Origin: Bacillota bacterium
Lineage (GTDB): Bacteria > Bacillota_I > Bacilli_A > Erysipelotrichales > Erysipelotrichaceae
NCBI GenBank assembly: GCA_030526175.1
Contig: JAUNDJ010000005.1
Span: 1 to 53,359, forward strand
Reading direction: 5' to 3'
DNA length: 53,359 bases
This document shows positions 16,689 through 25,885 of this stretch, piece after piece (positions within the stretch are counted from its first letter, which is position 1; each line of letters opens with the position of its first letter). The notes under the pieces are model-generated. The model ran no database searches, was not told where the DNA came from, and saw only the letters and a program-made list of their open reading frames with translations. Both the position numbers and the translations under genes were made by a program.

Positions 16689-17621
16689 ATGATCAGTAGC
16701 AATGTATTTATAAGGTTCCAGACCTTTAATGATGAAGAAAGTATCAGGAACTTTATCAAGGAAAAACAGGAATTTAAATCAAATTCAAAGACATGGGAAG
16801 AAGACATCAATAAGTTGATGAGATATAAGAAAAAGCATTTAAGAAAGTTTGATAAGGATAGTAATTATCGTAACATTCATGGTTATTACTTAAAGATTAT
16901 GATCCCTTATGAAATGAAACAAAGAGAAGCTGAATATGTAAGAGATGTAATGCTTCAAATAGATAAAAGATTTTTACAAGATCTTTATGTGTTTAAAGTA
17001 ACAACAGAAGGTCATGGATCTTATGCAGAGATTGTCTGTTTTACTCGCTATGTTTTAAAACGACCAACTAACAGGGTGAAAAAATATAACAGGGACTACT
17101 ACTACAATCCCAGTACTGGAAGATTATGCAAGAAAGATGATGATGGTGCAGTTCTTAAGGGTAAGAAAGGTGATCCAGTATTGGATAAAGATGGTAATCA
17201 GGTAAGTGAGTTAGTAGAAGTTAAAGCAGTTGAAGATAGAATCTTTGTTTATAAATCTATTCAGGAATTAACACAAAGATTAAAGAAAGCTGTAGCTGAA
17301 GTTGTTATGGCTATTAAAAATAGTGATTTAATCGTCAGAATCATTTCAAGAATTACAGTCAGTGAAGATGACTGTGAAAGTATGAGAAGGTACAAGTTCA
17401 AAAGAAATCGAATGATCAGAAGGGTAAATGATATTCTAGAACAGTTTGTTGAAGGAATGATACTAGGTAGTCTTTGTGATTTAGAAGAGATTGAAGCATT
17501 AAATGCTGCCTGGTGTGGTGAAGCAGACAAGATGATCCATGAAGAAAACAAGAATTTTGATCAGGTTATTGATGTTTTAAAAGATCATTGGAATAAGGAA
17601 TTTCTTGTAGGAATGATTTAG
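16689..17621 (+). CDS. Conserved-looking ICE protein of unknown function
   Basis: A 310-residue soluble protein I do not recognise. It is rich in Lys, Arg and Tyr in the middle (FTRYVLKRPTNRVKKYN), has a basic N-terminal half and a helical C-terminal half (IRRVNDILEQFVEGMILG). There is no signal peptide, membrane segment, P-loop or HTH that I can see. AGGAG at 16676-16680 gives the start. It sits between the first ParB-like gene and parA, so a role in element replication or partition is likely by context only. A 16-bp copy of the dispersed palindrome begins at the base after its stop codon. Confidence 0.55.
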   Translation: MISSNVFIRFQTFNDEESIRNFIKEKQEFKSNSKTWEEDINKLMRYKKKHLRKFDKDSNYRNIHGYYLKIMIPYEMKQREAEYVRDVMLQIDKRFLQDLYVFKVTTEGHGSYAEIVCFTRYVLKRPTNRVKKYNRDYYYNPSTGRLCKKDDDGAVLKGKKGDPVLDKDGNQVSELVEVKAVEDRIFVYKSIQELTQRLKKAVAEVVMAIKNSDLIVRIISRITVSEDDCESMRRYKFKRNRMIRRVNDILEQFVEGMILGSLCDLEEIEALNAAWCGEADKMIHEENKNFDQVIDVLKDHWNKEFLVGMI

Positions 17622-17637
17622 AAGGTAAATTTACCTT
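17622..17637. repeat. Dispersed palindrome, copy 1
   Basis: AAGGTAAATTTACCTT directly abuts the TAG stop of the preceding gene; the right flank GT keeps the longer consensus, the left does not. It lies about 90 bases before parA. Confidence 0.85.
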
Positions 17638-17725
17638 GTAGATTTGTACCTTTGTTTAGTGATGACGATTTAAAGAAAATAGAAGCAGAAAGGTTCCAGT
17701 AATGACTGGATTAAGGAAAAACAGA

Positions 17726-18580
17726 ATGAAAGTTATAAGTGTAATTAATCAAAAAGGTGGCGTTGGTAAAACGCAGACAAGTATCAATTTAGCAGTAGGA
17801 CTTAGCAGAAAAGGTAAAAAAGTACTATTGATTGATGGTGATGCACAAGGTAACGCAACTAGTTATTTTATGAATGATGTCAATAAAGTGGACCTATTGA
17901 AATTGGTACAAATGGAAGTTACTAATGAAGATCCATTAGTTTGGTTAGAAAAAGCATTGGGTGAAGCTGAATATGAAAAAGATATCAATGATGTTTTATT
18001 AGGTGAATGTGACATTATGGAAGCTGCCTATTTAACAGGAATTGATAATTTGTACATTGTACCATCAACTGAGACAAGACTTATCAATACGGATCAGTTA
18101 ATAAAGACTACAAATAAACTTCAACATAATCGTTTGAAGAAAGCTTTAAGAAGTATCAGAAAGGATTTTGATTATGTAGTCATCGATAATGCTCCTACAT
18201 TTAATACGATTACTTTAAATACTTTATATGCAAGTGATGAAGTGATCATTCCATTAAAGATTGGAAGATTTGAATTAGCTGGGTTTATTCAGACTATGAA
18301 AGAGCTAGAAAATCTAATGAATGACTTTGAATGTTTCTATAAGATCTATGTGTTATTCAATATGATTCCTAGAGGCAAAAGACCTTTATATCATGCATTT
18401 ATAGAAAAAATGAAACAGTTATTTACAAACAATGACATGAAAGTGTTGGAAACAACGATAGGATATCAGGAAGCAGTTGCTTCTAAGTCAGGCATGGCCT
18501 GTCAGTTACTGGTAGATACAAAAAGTAAGATTGCTGATGATTACAGAGCATTGGCTGATGAAATTTCAATGGAAGGATAG
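17726..18580 (+). CDS. parA: ParA-family partition ATPase
   Basis: A 284-residue Walker-type ATPase of the ParA/Soj family. The deviant Walker A is KGGVGKTQTS (after MKVISVINQ), Walker A' is LLIDGDAQGNAT, and Walker B is FDYVVIDNAPTFN. The start at 17726 fits AAGGA at 17713-17717 and the family N-terminus; an upstream ATG at 17702 adds eight residues. It is followed by a second ParB-like gene with 9 bases between, forming a normal parAB pair. It should move or position the element's circular form, or tether it to the nucleoid. Confidence 0.9.
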   Translation: MKVISVINQKGGVGKTQTSINLAVGLSRKGKKVLLIDGDAQGNATSYFMNDVNKVDLLKLVQMEVTNEDPLVWLEKALGEAEYEKDINDVLLGECDIMEAAYLTGIDNLYIVPSTETRLINTDQLIKTTNKLQHNRLKKALRSIRKDFDYVVIDNAPTFNTITLNTLYASDEVIIPLKIGRFELAGFIQTMKELENLMNDFECFYKIYVLFNMIPRGKRPLYHAFIEKMKQLFTNNDMKVLETTIGYQEAVASKSGMACQLLVDTKSKIADDYRALADEISMEG

Positions 18581-18589
18581 GTGATAAAG

Positions 18590-19300
18590 ATGAGTTTAAC
18601 AGATCTACAAGATATGAAGCCTAAGATGAATCATCTTCAGTCACTAAGAAAAGTTGATATAGAAGATATCAGAGAAAATGTTCATAACATATTCGCTCAA
18701 AGAGATATTGAAGAATTAAAGGAAAATATAAAAAAAGATGGATTATTAAAACCATTAGAAGTTTATCAGGATGGTGATCAGTATATCTTGATTGGTGGTC
18801 ATCGTAGATATAATGCACTTTTAGAACTTTATATGGAAGATGCAGTAGAACCAGAAATTAACTGTATCGTTTATCCAAAACCTAACAGTGAAAATGATGA
18901 AATGCTTCAGATTATTACCTCAAATGCTCAAAGAAACATGAGCAAAGATGAGATGGTAGAAGTAACAAAGATCTTATTAAAAGTTTTGGAAAATGAACCG
19001 GATAGAAAACCATATCTGATGGATAGAAGAACATGGATTGGTGGTTATCTTGGAGTATGTGGTAAAACTGCCCAGGAATATATCAATATTGCCAATGGTA
19101 AAGAAACTAAAAAGAAAGCTAAAGTAGTAGATCATACTTTTGATTATGCAGAACAGCTATTAAGAAATAAGTTCCGTACCAAAGCGAAAATTACAAAAAA
19201 CAAACTAACGTTATCGTTTAGCGATGTAGCAGATTTGAATAGAATTTTAGAAATGATGGACTGTCTAGAAGAGTCATCAATGGAGGTAGCAAATGTTTAA
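18590..19300 (+). CDS. parB: ParB-like partition protein (second)
   Basis: A 236-residue ParB-family protein: N-terminal region RKVDIEDIRENVHNIF, then the ParB nuclease/CTPase-like domain with DGLLKPLEV and YILIGGHRRYNALLEL (GHRR box), the ITSNAQRNMSKDEMVEV helix and a C-terminal KNKLTLSFSDVADLNRIL. The start at 18590 uses the AGGTG ribosome site; a GTG at 18581 lies within that site. Cognate partner of the upstream ParA by position. The next gene overlaps it by 8 bases. Confidence 0.85.
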   Translation: MSLTDLQDMKPKMNHLQSLRKVDIEDIRENVHNIFAQRDIEELKENIKKDGLLKPLEVYQDGDQYILIGGHRRYNALLELYMEDAVEPEINCIVYPKPNSENDEMLQIITSNAQRNMSKDEMVEVTKILLKVLENEPDRKPYLMDRRTWIGGYLGVCGKTAQEYINIANGKETKKKAKVVDHTFDYAEQLLRNKFRTKAKITKNKLTLSFSDVADLNRILEMMDCLEESSMEVANV

Positions 19301-19586
19301 AGTTATTTTATGTGGAAAGATCAGCAGTGATATTTCTGTAAAAGAAGTAGGAGACAGTAAGGTATGCAACTTTACTGTTGCCTGTAAGAATTCATTTGGT
19401 AAATATGAATCTCATGTCAGATGTTCAGTCTGGGGATCATTTGTAGATGAATTAGTAAATGAAGATTATAAAGATAAGCTAGTTTTAATTGAAGGTGAAG
19501 GTACAAATAAGCTAATGGATAAAAATGATGGCAATCGCCATTACATCTTCAATGTTAAATGCTCAAGAATTGAAAAGTTGGGATAA
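19293..19586 (+). CDS. Single-stranded DNA-binding protein, short
   Basis: A 97-residue OB-fold protein of the SSB family: MFKVILCGKISSD, then CNFTVACKNSFGKYESHVRCSVWG, then LVLIEGEGTN. It lacks the Gly/Pro linker and acidic DDxIPF-type tail of housekeeping SSB, so it has only the DNA-binding domain. It probably coats the transferred strand or helps element replication. It overlaps parB by 8 bases. Confidence 0.85.
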   Translation: MFKVILCGKISSDISVKEVGDSKVCNFTVACKNSFGKYESHVRCSVWGSFVDELVNEDYKDKLVLIEGEGTNKLMDKNDGNRHYIFNVKCSRIEKLG

Positions 19587-19639
19587 GAGACTTTCGCCCT
19601 GAATAGGCAAATAAACAATAGACGTAAGTCGGCGGTCTC
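19587..19639 (+). ncRNA. Candidate structured RNA / leader between ssb and the TOPRIM gene
   Basis: GAGAC (19587-19591) pairs with GTCTC (19635-19639), and CGCC (19595-19598) with GGCG (19631-19634) across a 3-nt bulge. Inside, GAC-GTAA-GTC (19621-19630) is a hairpin with a GNRA-type loop. GCC (19596-19598) can instead pair with GGC (19606-19608), giving a second fold. There is no T-run after it, so it is not a simple terminator. It ends just upstream of the next ribosome site. No known riboswitch class is recognised. Confidence 0.4.
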
Positions 19640-19662
19640 TCTCCCTTTTAAGGATGATGAAA

Positions 19663-20610
19663 ATGGATATAAAACTAAGAAGAAAAGAGACAAAGGTTTA
19701 TGATCTTGTTGCATTATCAGCTGACTTGGGATTTACACCTGTTAGAGTCAGTAATCGCTATTATTCATTAGAAGAACATGATTCTGTAATGATTGATACA
19801 GTCAGAAATACCTTTAAGCAGTATTCTACCAATGCATTTGGTGATGCAGTTGCCTTTTGTATGTCACTTGGATTGGAAGCTAATGAAAAGTTTAAGAGCC
19901 TAACATATGCTTTAAAATATGTTGAGGAAAGAATAAAAGACAACCCTCAAAGTAAGGTAGATGTTCAAAATGTTAAGCATACTTTTATCAAGAAAGATTT
20001 GAACATGCCACAGGCTGCAAGAGATAACAAAAGAGTTTATCGATATATGGATCAAAGATGTATTGATGAAGAAATTGTTGATGAATTTATTAGAAACAAA
20101 TGGCTTTACCAGGAAAAGCAACATAACAATCTGGTGTTTGTATCCTATAAGGATAATCAGCCAGTATTTATTACAGAAAAAGGAATAATTCAGGAATTAA
20201 GATTCATGAAAGAATATCCAGGCAATGATTATGATCATTGTTTTTTTATTGACTATAAAAGCGATACATTAGTTGTAACTGAAGCAATTGTTGATATGAT
20301 GTCGTTCATGACTTTAGATATAGAGCATTATAAAGAATCATCATATCTTTCAATTAATTCAACAACGAAAGATAATGCAATTTATAAGCAGCTTGAAGCT
20401 CATCCTGAAATAACAAAAGTAAAGTTAAGGCTGGATCATGATGAAGCAGGTATTAATGCAACAACCAGAATTCAAAATAATCTGAAGGAATTATTTCCTT
20501 CAATTGAAGTGGATATAGATTATCCACCTAGTGAAAAGGACTGGAATGATTATTTAGTATATGACGTTAATGGGAAGGAGAAGTTAGATGAGTTCTCAAT
20601 CATTTTTTAA
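19663..20610 (+). CDS. TOPRIM-domain protein (DUF3991/Toprim_2-like primase-related)
   Basis: A 315-residue protein. The N-terminal half resembles DUF3991 (LVALSADLGFTPVRVSNRYYSL). The C-terminal half has TOPRIM features: VVTEAIVDMMSF with the catalytic-type Glu, then KLRLDHDEAGINAT with the D-x-D pair, and a final DYPPSEKDWNDYL as in element-encoded TOPRIM proteins. These are thought to act in DNA priming or processing during element replication or transfer. The start at 19663 is favoured by AAGGA spacing over ATGs at 19654 and 19657. The CHC2 zinc finger of full DnaG primases is not present. Confidence 0.75.
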   Translation: MDIKLRRKETKVYDLVALSADLGFTPVRVSNRYYSLEEHDSVMIDTVRNTFKQYSTNAFGDAVAFCMSLGLEANEKFKSLTYALKYVEERIKDNPQSKVDVQNVKHTFIKKDLNMPQAARDNKRVYRYMDQRCIDEEIVDEFIRNKWLYQEKQHNNLVFVSYKDNQPVFITEKGIIQELRFMKEYPGNDYDHCFFIDYKSDTLVVTEAIVDMMSFMTLDIEHYKESSYLSINSTTKDNAIYKQLEAHPEITKVKLRLDHDEAGINATTRIQNNLKELFPSIEVDIDYPPSEKDWNDYLVYDVNGKEKLDEFSIIF

Positions 20611-21202
20611 AACAGCATTGAAGATATCACTGGTATCAATGATGATGCTTTGTTTAGTGGGATGTCATTCAAAAAATAAAGAAAACATCTATAAGGTAAA
20701 AGAAGATACAACAATAGATGAGTACTTAATGTTATCTAATCAAGGCATTGATTATTTTATTCCAAGATTAGATTCGAAATATTGGAATGAATTTAGAACT
20801 ATTAATAATGAAACGAAAGTCGCTAAAAGTAAGAATAAGGAAGCAGCTTTCTATATTATCAGAGCTGAAGATATAGGTGATGGTAAAGAGTTTAAAACAA
20901 CATTGGATGAGGCATCTTTAAAGAAAATATTAAATAAAGAAGCGGAGATTTATGTTGGTGAACTTAACGAAAAGAGAAACAGTATCAATTACGAAAAGGA
21001 TATTAAATACTTTGATGCTAAAGGAACGATTGCTGATAAGCATTATTATGCATCTTACTTTCAATCTAATTGTGAGATTCCTTCAGTAAGTATTCGTTAT
21101 GTACCAACTCTATATGTCATTGTTTATGAAAATCAAAATGATGAAGATGACATTATCGATATGGTACAGACAATCAAGGAATGGACATTCAGATTAGATT
21201 AA
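20588..21202 (+). CDS. Predicted lipoprotein
   Basis: A 204-residue protein with a basic start, a hydrophobic segment and a lipobox LCLVGC about 27 residues in, so it should be lipid-anchored on the outer face of the membrane. The mature part is charged and of unknown fold (FIPRLDSKYWNEF, EWTFRLD). It overlaps the TOPRIM gene by 23 bases and is translated from an ATG within it. It may be a surface or entry-exclusion factor of the element; that is context only. Confidence 0.7.
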   Translation: MSSQSFFKTALKISLVSMMMLCLVGCHSKNKENIYKVKEDTTIDEYLMLSNQGIDYFIPRLDSKYWNEFRTINNETKVAKSKNKEAAFYIIRAEDIGDGKEFKTTLDEASLKKILNKEAEIYVGELNEKRNSINYEKDIKYFDAKGTIADKHYYASYFQSNCEIPSVSIRYVPTLYVIVYENQNDEDDIIDMVQTIKEWTFRLD

Positions 21203-21263
21203 TTTGTACATTTTTATTAATGATGGATGCAACGTATAGTAATAGTGAGGAGAGTGATGAAAG

Positions 21264-21923
21264 ATGAAAAGAAAATTCATGATGTTATTTGCTTTTTTGC
21301 TGATGACTGGGTTTGGTTTATGCTTGATCGACGCAAACAACGAAAGAAACGTAAAAGAAGAAAACCAAACTGGTATAACTGATGTTGTTAAGGAAGAAAA
21401 GAAAGATAACAGTTCACCTGTTAATGTTGAAGATGCTGCTGAAAAGAAATCAGAAGTTAATAAGGAAACAGCAACAGAAACAAATAAAAATGATGCCGTT
21501 ACCAAAATAACAACATCAACAAAGAAAGTATCTGATACAACAGTTAAGAATACCAATACTAGTAAAACAAATAACACAACTAATACTACAAATAAACAAA
21601 CTGTAACGAAGACAGATACAACAAATACTGAAAAGAAAGAGAATGTTACTAAGGTAGATTCACCAACTGTAAAAGTTGAAGATAAAACACCTGCCAAAGA
21701 AGAACCTAAAAAGGAAGTAACACCTCCAAAGGAAACTAAACCTGTGACATATAATTATGACATTGGTAACTGTGGTAAGCTATATGACAGTGAAGCAAAA
21801 GCGTATGCTGCAGCTGAAGCTAAATTTAATGACTTCAGTGATCCTGACAGATATGTAAGTAATTATATGGTATACTCTACATACGACAAATGGTCGATTA
21901 ATTACTATTACGAACATTATTAA
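21264..21923 (+). CDS. Secreted protein with a Thr/Lys-rich linker
   Basis: A 219-residue protein: an N-terminal signal peptide or membrane anchor (MKRKFMMLFAFLLMTGFGLCLI), about 120 residues of low-complexity Thr/Lys/Asn/Glu sequence, a Pro-rich stretch (KEEPKKEVTPPKETKP), and a small C-terminal domain of about 50 residues (YDSEAKAYAAAEAKFNDF, ending WSINYYYEHY). The linker looks like a cell-wall spanning stalk that presents the terminal domain. The ribosome site GAGGAG is upstream. I do not recognise the C-terminal domain. Confidence 0.65.
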   Translation: MKRKFMMLFAFLLMTGFGLCLIDANNERNVKEENQTGITDVVKEEKKDNSSPVNVEDAAEKKSEVNKETATETNKNDAVTKITTSTKKVSDTTVKNTNTSKTNNTTNTTNKQTVTKTDTTNTEKKENVTKVDSPTVKVEDKTPAKEEPKKEVTPPKETKPVTYNYDIGNCGKLYDSEAKAYAAAEAKFNDFSDPDRYVSNYMVYSTYDKWSINYYYEHY

Positions 21924-21942
21924 GCAGTAGAGGTATTGATTT

Positions 21943-22368
21943 ATGGAAAAATGGGATGGGGAATATAAAGTAATATTTGAAAATGAGTATATCTATATAT
22001 TTCATCATAGCTTTCATGTTGTTGAAGATAGAATTGCTATTTTCTTTTTGAGAGTGATGAATAAATGTGACTTCGATCTAAGAAAGAAAACAACAAAGAT
22101 GATAGATAAAGGAGTCGAAGTTGAATTTAACCCTAGAGGAAAATACATGAATCATAAATTAGTACCAGGTAAATTAGAAGGTTTAACTATTATGATTGAT
22201 TATGATAAGGAATGTGATGATATCATAGAATATAAACAAGAATTTGAAATCTATATTGATAAGCCAAGAAAACTATTATTTGATACTCATATTCATATCA
22301 AGGTAGATACTTATCTAGAAGAATATGAATTTGTTGAAATAACAGATCAGACAGTAATAAACAATTAG
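21943..22368 (+). CDS. Hypothetical protein, 141 residues
   Basis: A soluble acidic protein with alternating beta-strand-like hydrophobic pattern (GEYKVIFENEYIYIFHHSF, KLLFDTHIHIKVDTYLEEYEF) and no signal peptide or known motif. It follows the secreted protein gene by 19 bases and is closed by a terminator that starts at the base after its stop. Function unknown. Confidence 0.5.
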   Translation: MEKWDGEYKVIFENEYIYIFHHSFHVVEDRIAIFFLRVMNKCDFDLRKKTTKMIDKGVEVEFNPRGKYMNHKLVPGKLEGLTIMIDYDKECDDIIEYKQEFEIYIDKPRKLLFDTHIHIKVDTYLEEYEFVEITDQTVINN

Positions 22369-22394
22369 GACAAATCAGCGATGGTTTGTCTTTT
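22369..22394 (+). terminator. Terminator ending the left ICE transcript
   Basis: GACAAA pairs with TTTGTC around a loop, followed by TTTT. A close relative of this hairpin lies at 24211, so the two bracket the synthetase pseudogene. Confidence 0.7.
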
Positions 22395-22500
22395 GATATA
22401 TCAAATAGTTTATTATAAATTCCAATTATTTGATTCACGAGATTAAATAAGTGTTACATTATAAAATTTTTAAGAGTTTTATGATGAGGAGAATTTAAAT

Positions 22501-24197
22501 ATGGAAAATAAACTGAGACCTTCCGTTATTAAACCATGGAAAAAGTATTATGATTTAGATATTGATAAGCTGGAAGTACCAGCAATGACAATTTATGAAT
22601 ATGCATGGAGAAATAATCAAGAACATTTAGAAGAGATAATGTTCAATTATTATGGTACAGAAATAAGTTTTAGATCCTTTTTTTGTTTGGTTAATATAAT
22701 TGCTGATGTTATGAGTGAAAAAGGTGTGAAAAAAGGTGATATTGTTACAATTATGTCTATGCAAACACCAGAAACAATAGCCACATTATATGCAATAAAT
22801 AAAATAGGTGCGATTGCGAATATGGTATATTTGACATATACATCTGATAGAGTATTAGCAACATTACAAGATACGAATTCAAAGTTATTTTTTGTTTTAG
22901 ATAATGTTATCAAAACAGTTGAGGAAATAAAAAATAAAATACATATCCCGGTAATTGTTTACTCATTAACTGATTCAATGCCATTAACACTAAGAATATT
23001 ATCAAAACTAAAACAACCTAAAATTGATAAAGAATTTATTACTTTTAAGAAATTCTGTGAAACACAAACAACTAGGCAGGTAAATAGTGTTGGTGCATTC
23101 AATGATCCTGCAATTATAGTTTATACTAGTGGTACAACCGGATTACCAAAAGGTGTGGTCTTAAGCAATAATAACCTTAATGCTTTGGTTTATCAGTATT
23201 GTTACACAGATATTCATTTTGGTAGAAGAGAAACTTTTTTAGATGTATTGCCAACATTTATTGGCTTTGGGATAGGAATGATGGTCATTGCGGTATGCAA
23301 TGGCATTAAGACTTATTTATGGTTAGAGCCGACTGCTGAAAAAATATCAGAACAATTTTGGAAGATTAAACCTAATCATATTGAGTTAGGTAAAGCGCAT
23401 GCATTAAAAATAATAGAGAATAAAAGAGAAGATGTGGTTTTAGATTTTGTGATAAACTTTGCTAGTGGTGGAGTTGCGTTTTCTGAAAACGAAGAAAATA
23501 GTATAAATGAATTTTTAGCTAACCAGGGTGCTAATTCAAAATTTGTTTATGGATATGGTATGACTGAATGCGCTTCATCTGTATGTACAAATTCAAATAA
23601 AGCTTATAAAAATGGTAGTTTAGGAATCCCCCTTCCTCTTACAACAATAAAAATTGTAGATATCGATACCGGAGAAGAATTAGGATATAATGAAAAAGGG
23701 GAAATTTTAATTAAATCACCTAATCTAATGCTTGAATATTATAAGAACAACGAGGAAACTAATAAAGTAATTGAATTTGACAATGATGGCAATAAATGGC
23801 TTCACTCAGGAGACTTAGATATATAGACGAAGATGGATTTGTTTTCTTGAAAGGAAGACTGAAAAGAATATATACTGTAAAGGGAAAGGATAATTATATT
23901 TATAAATTATTCCCTCAACATATTGAAGACGTAATTAAAGAATACGATATTGTAAAATCTTCAGCTGTTATAGTGTTAGAAGATGAAGAAAGATACCATA
24001 TTCCAATTTCCTTTATTACTATTCATCAGACAGAACTCTCAAAAAAAGAATTAATTAAGGATATATATGAATATTTATCTTGTAGTTTAGATGAATATTG
24101 CATTCCTAAAGAGATACTGATAGTAGACGACTTACCAGTTACTGTTGGTGGAAAAATCGACTATGAAAAAATAAAAAAAGGGTATTTAGAAAACTAA
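22501..24197 (+). pseudogene. Acyl-CoA synthetase-like ANL enzyme, frameshifted
   Basis: An AMP-binding (ANL superfamily) synthetase that would activate a carboxylic acid with ATP. The adenylation signature IVYTSGTTGLPKGVVLSN and the YGYGMTECASS motif are intact in the first 441 codons. The frame then reads GDLDI and stops at 23824-23826. A frame shift of one base at about 23816 would restore GDL-x-YIDEDGFVFLKGRLKRI, the conserved hinge, and continue to 24197 with the C-terminal subdomain, including the lysine region VTVGGKIDYEKI. One base appears to be missing from a glycine codon. It stands alone between twin terminators as cargo. A sequencing error or a programmed slip are alternatives. 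Confidence 0.8.
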
Positions 24198-24210
24198 ATT
24201 TATAATTAAT

Positions 24211-24241
24211 GACAAATCATATTTGTGGTTTGTCTCTTTTT
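24211..24241 (+). terminator. Terminator after the synthetase pseudogene
   Basis: GACAAA and TTTGTC form the outer stem, followed by a T-rich run. It is similar in outer stem and opening bases (GACAAATCA) to the terminator at 22369. Confidence 0.7.
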
Positions 24242-24245
24242 ATTT

Positions 24246-24265
24246 ACAAGGTAAATTTACCTTGT
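24246..24265. repeat. Dispersed palindrome, copy 2 (full 20 bp)
   Basis: ACAAGGTAAATTTACCTTGT, perfect 20-bp palindrome, immediately upstream of a ribosome-site-like GGAAAGGA and a short leader frame before the adhesin gene. Confidence 0.9.
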
Positions 24266-24277
24266 GGAAAGGAACTT

Positions 24278-24304
24278 ATGAAAAATAGAATAAGAAGTCC
24301 ATGA
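24278..24304 (+). other. Possible 8-codon leader peptide before the adhesin
   Basis: ATG at 24278 after GGAAAGGA opens a frame reading MKNRIRSP and stopping at 24304, followed closely by an intrinsic terminator. This arrangement resembles an attenuation leader, but the peptide has no run of one amino acid. Confidence 0.3.
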
Positions 24305-24315
24305 AGGATATGTAG

Positions 24316-24346
24316 GAACAGTGTTAATTGATGCTGTTCTTTTTTT
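24316..24346 (+). terminator. Leader terminator upstream of the adhesin gene
   Basis: GAACAG (24316-24321) pairs with CTGTTC (24334-24339), followed by seven T. It lies 30 bases before the adhesin start, so it must be bypassed for adhesin expression if the promoter is upstream. Confidence 0.75.
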
Positions 24347-24375
24347 ATGCAAATTAAAACGAAAGGATGATTAAA

Positions 24376-25885
24376 ATGAACATTAGAAAATTATTTAAGA
24401 AGACAATGGTATGTCTTACCAGTGCATTTATTGTTGGATCAACGTGTTTAAGTGGCGTCTCTGCTGCTACTTATACAACAGGATCAGTTCATCATGATGA
24501 TTGGATTCTTACGAAACCAGATGGAAGTACGCATGGTCATGAAGGGCAATTACAAGTTAATGGTGTTGATGCCTATTGCGTGGATTATGAAACAACATTC
24601 CACAAAAATAAGACAGTAGTTGCAGGAACCTATAAAGATATTGGATTAACTGCTGAAAAAGCCAAAAGATTAGCAGTTATTGCTTATTATGGCCATAAGG
24701 TATCAGGGAGAACAGGTACTGACTGGTATGCGATTACGCAAGGATTACTTTGGAGAGAAATTGAAGGTAGAACAGATTTAGAGTTTGTTTCTTGTAAAAC
24801 TGCTCCAACTTATGCTGATCAACAAAAATGCTGGAATGCTATCTTAGCTGATGTTGATCGTTATTATACCGCACCATCATTTGCAAAGAACACTTATACA
24901 GTAGATGCAGATGGATCTATTACATTAACAGATACAAATAATGTATTAAGTGATATGGTTGTAGCTAATGCAGGTGGATTGGATGTAAGCATTTCTGGTA
25001 ATAAACTTACAATCAAAGGTAAAAGTGGTGTTACTGGAAAAGTAAATCTAGTATTAAAGAAAAATATTCCAGTTGCTGAAACTGGAACAACAATTGTTTA
25101 TACAGCTGATGATTGTCAGGCTGTAGCTCAGTTTAAGATTTCAGATCCATTCCAAGCTTCATTAAGCGTTGAAATTCAAGAATATGGAAACATTGAATTA
25201 ACTAAATACAACGAAGATAAAAGTGGATTAGTTCCTAATACTGAATATCGTATTACAGGTGTTGGTTATGATAAAACATTTACGACAGATGCAAACGGTA
25301 AAATCAGTATTGAGAGATTAAAAGTTGGATCTTACAAGATTACTGAAGTAAAAGCTAGTGAAGGTTATTTAATCAATACAGGAAGCATGACTGTAACAGT
25401 TGAAGCAAACAAAACTGCAAAAGCTGAATTTACAAACAATGAACCAACAGGTAAAGTTACCTTCACAAAATCTATTGATTTAAATCAGACAAATAACTTA
25501 AAAGGTGATGCTAATGTTGAAGGTGTTACTTATCAGTTAGTAGCAGATGAAAAGATTACAAATAAAGCTGGAACAAAAACATTCTTTAATAAGGGTGATG
25601 TTGTAGAAAGCAAGAAAACTGATGCAAACGGAAAGATTACATGGGATGATCTTCCATTAGGACATTATGTGATCAAGGAAACAAAAACTAACGGAACACT
25701 TGTATTAAATGAACAAACTTATAAGGTTAGTATTGAATATGAAGGACAAACAGTTGCTAAAGTATCAAGAATGGCTGAAGGTTCAGACAGAGTCAATATG
25801 CAAAAGATTCAAATCTTCAAGTCAGGAACTAAAGATGGCATCTCCGATTTAGTTAAAGGATTACAAGGTGCTGAATTTACATTCA
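24376..25885 (+). CDS. Thioester-domain CnaB surface adhesin, exon 1 (split by group II intron)
   Basis: The first 503 codons of a protein of about 1297 residues. It has a signal peptide (cleavage after GVSA, about residue 30) and then a TQxA/thioester domain: Cys68 in VDAYCVDY and Gln122 in AITQGLLW should form the internal thioester that binds host or donor-cell surfaces covalently. CnaB/SpaA-like modules follow, with likely isopeptide Lys in ELTKYN and Glu in YKITEVKA. The start at 24376 has AAAGGA at 24362-24367. At 25886 a group II intron begins; unspliced reading stops 18 bases in. Splicing joins base 25885 to 28609 in frame, giving FTF-KLKSEVDHVGW. It probably helps mating-pair contact. 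Confidence 0.85.

Noticed and set aside
21194-21697. A 167-codon open frame on the minus strand rich in Val, Phe and Leu
   Set aside because: It is the antisense of the Thr/Lys-rich linker gene; the composition simply mirrors the codons of the plus-strand protein and there is no ribosome site.
23796-24197. A separate gene starting with ATG at 23796
   Set aside because: Its sequence from YIDEDGF on is the conserved C-terminal subdomain of the ANL synthetase; the first residues overlap the N-terminal part in another frame. A frameshift explains it better.
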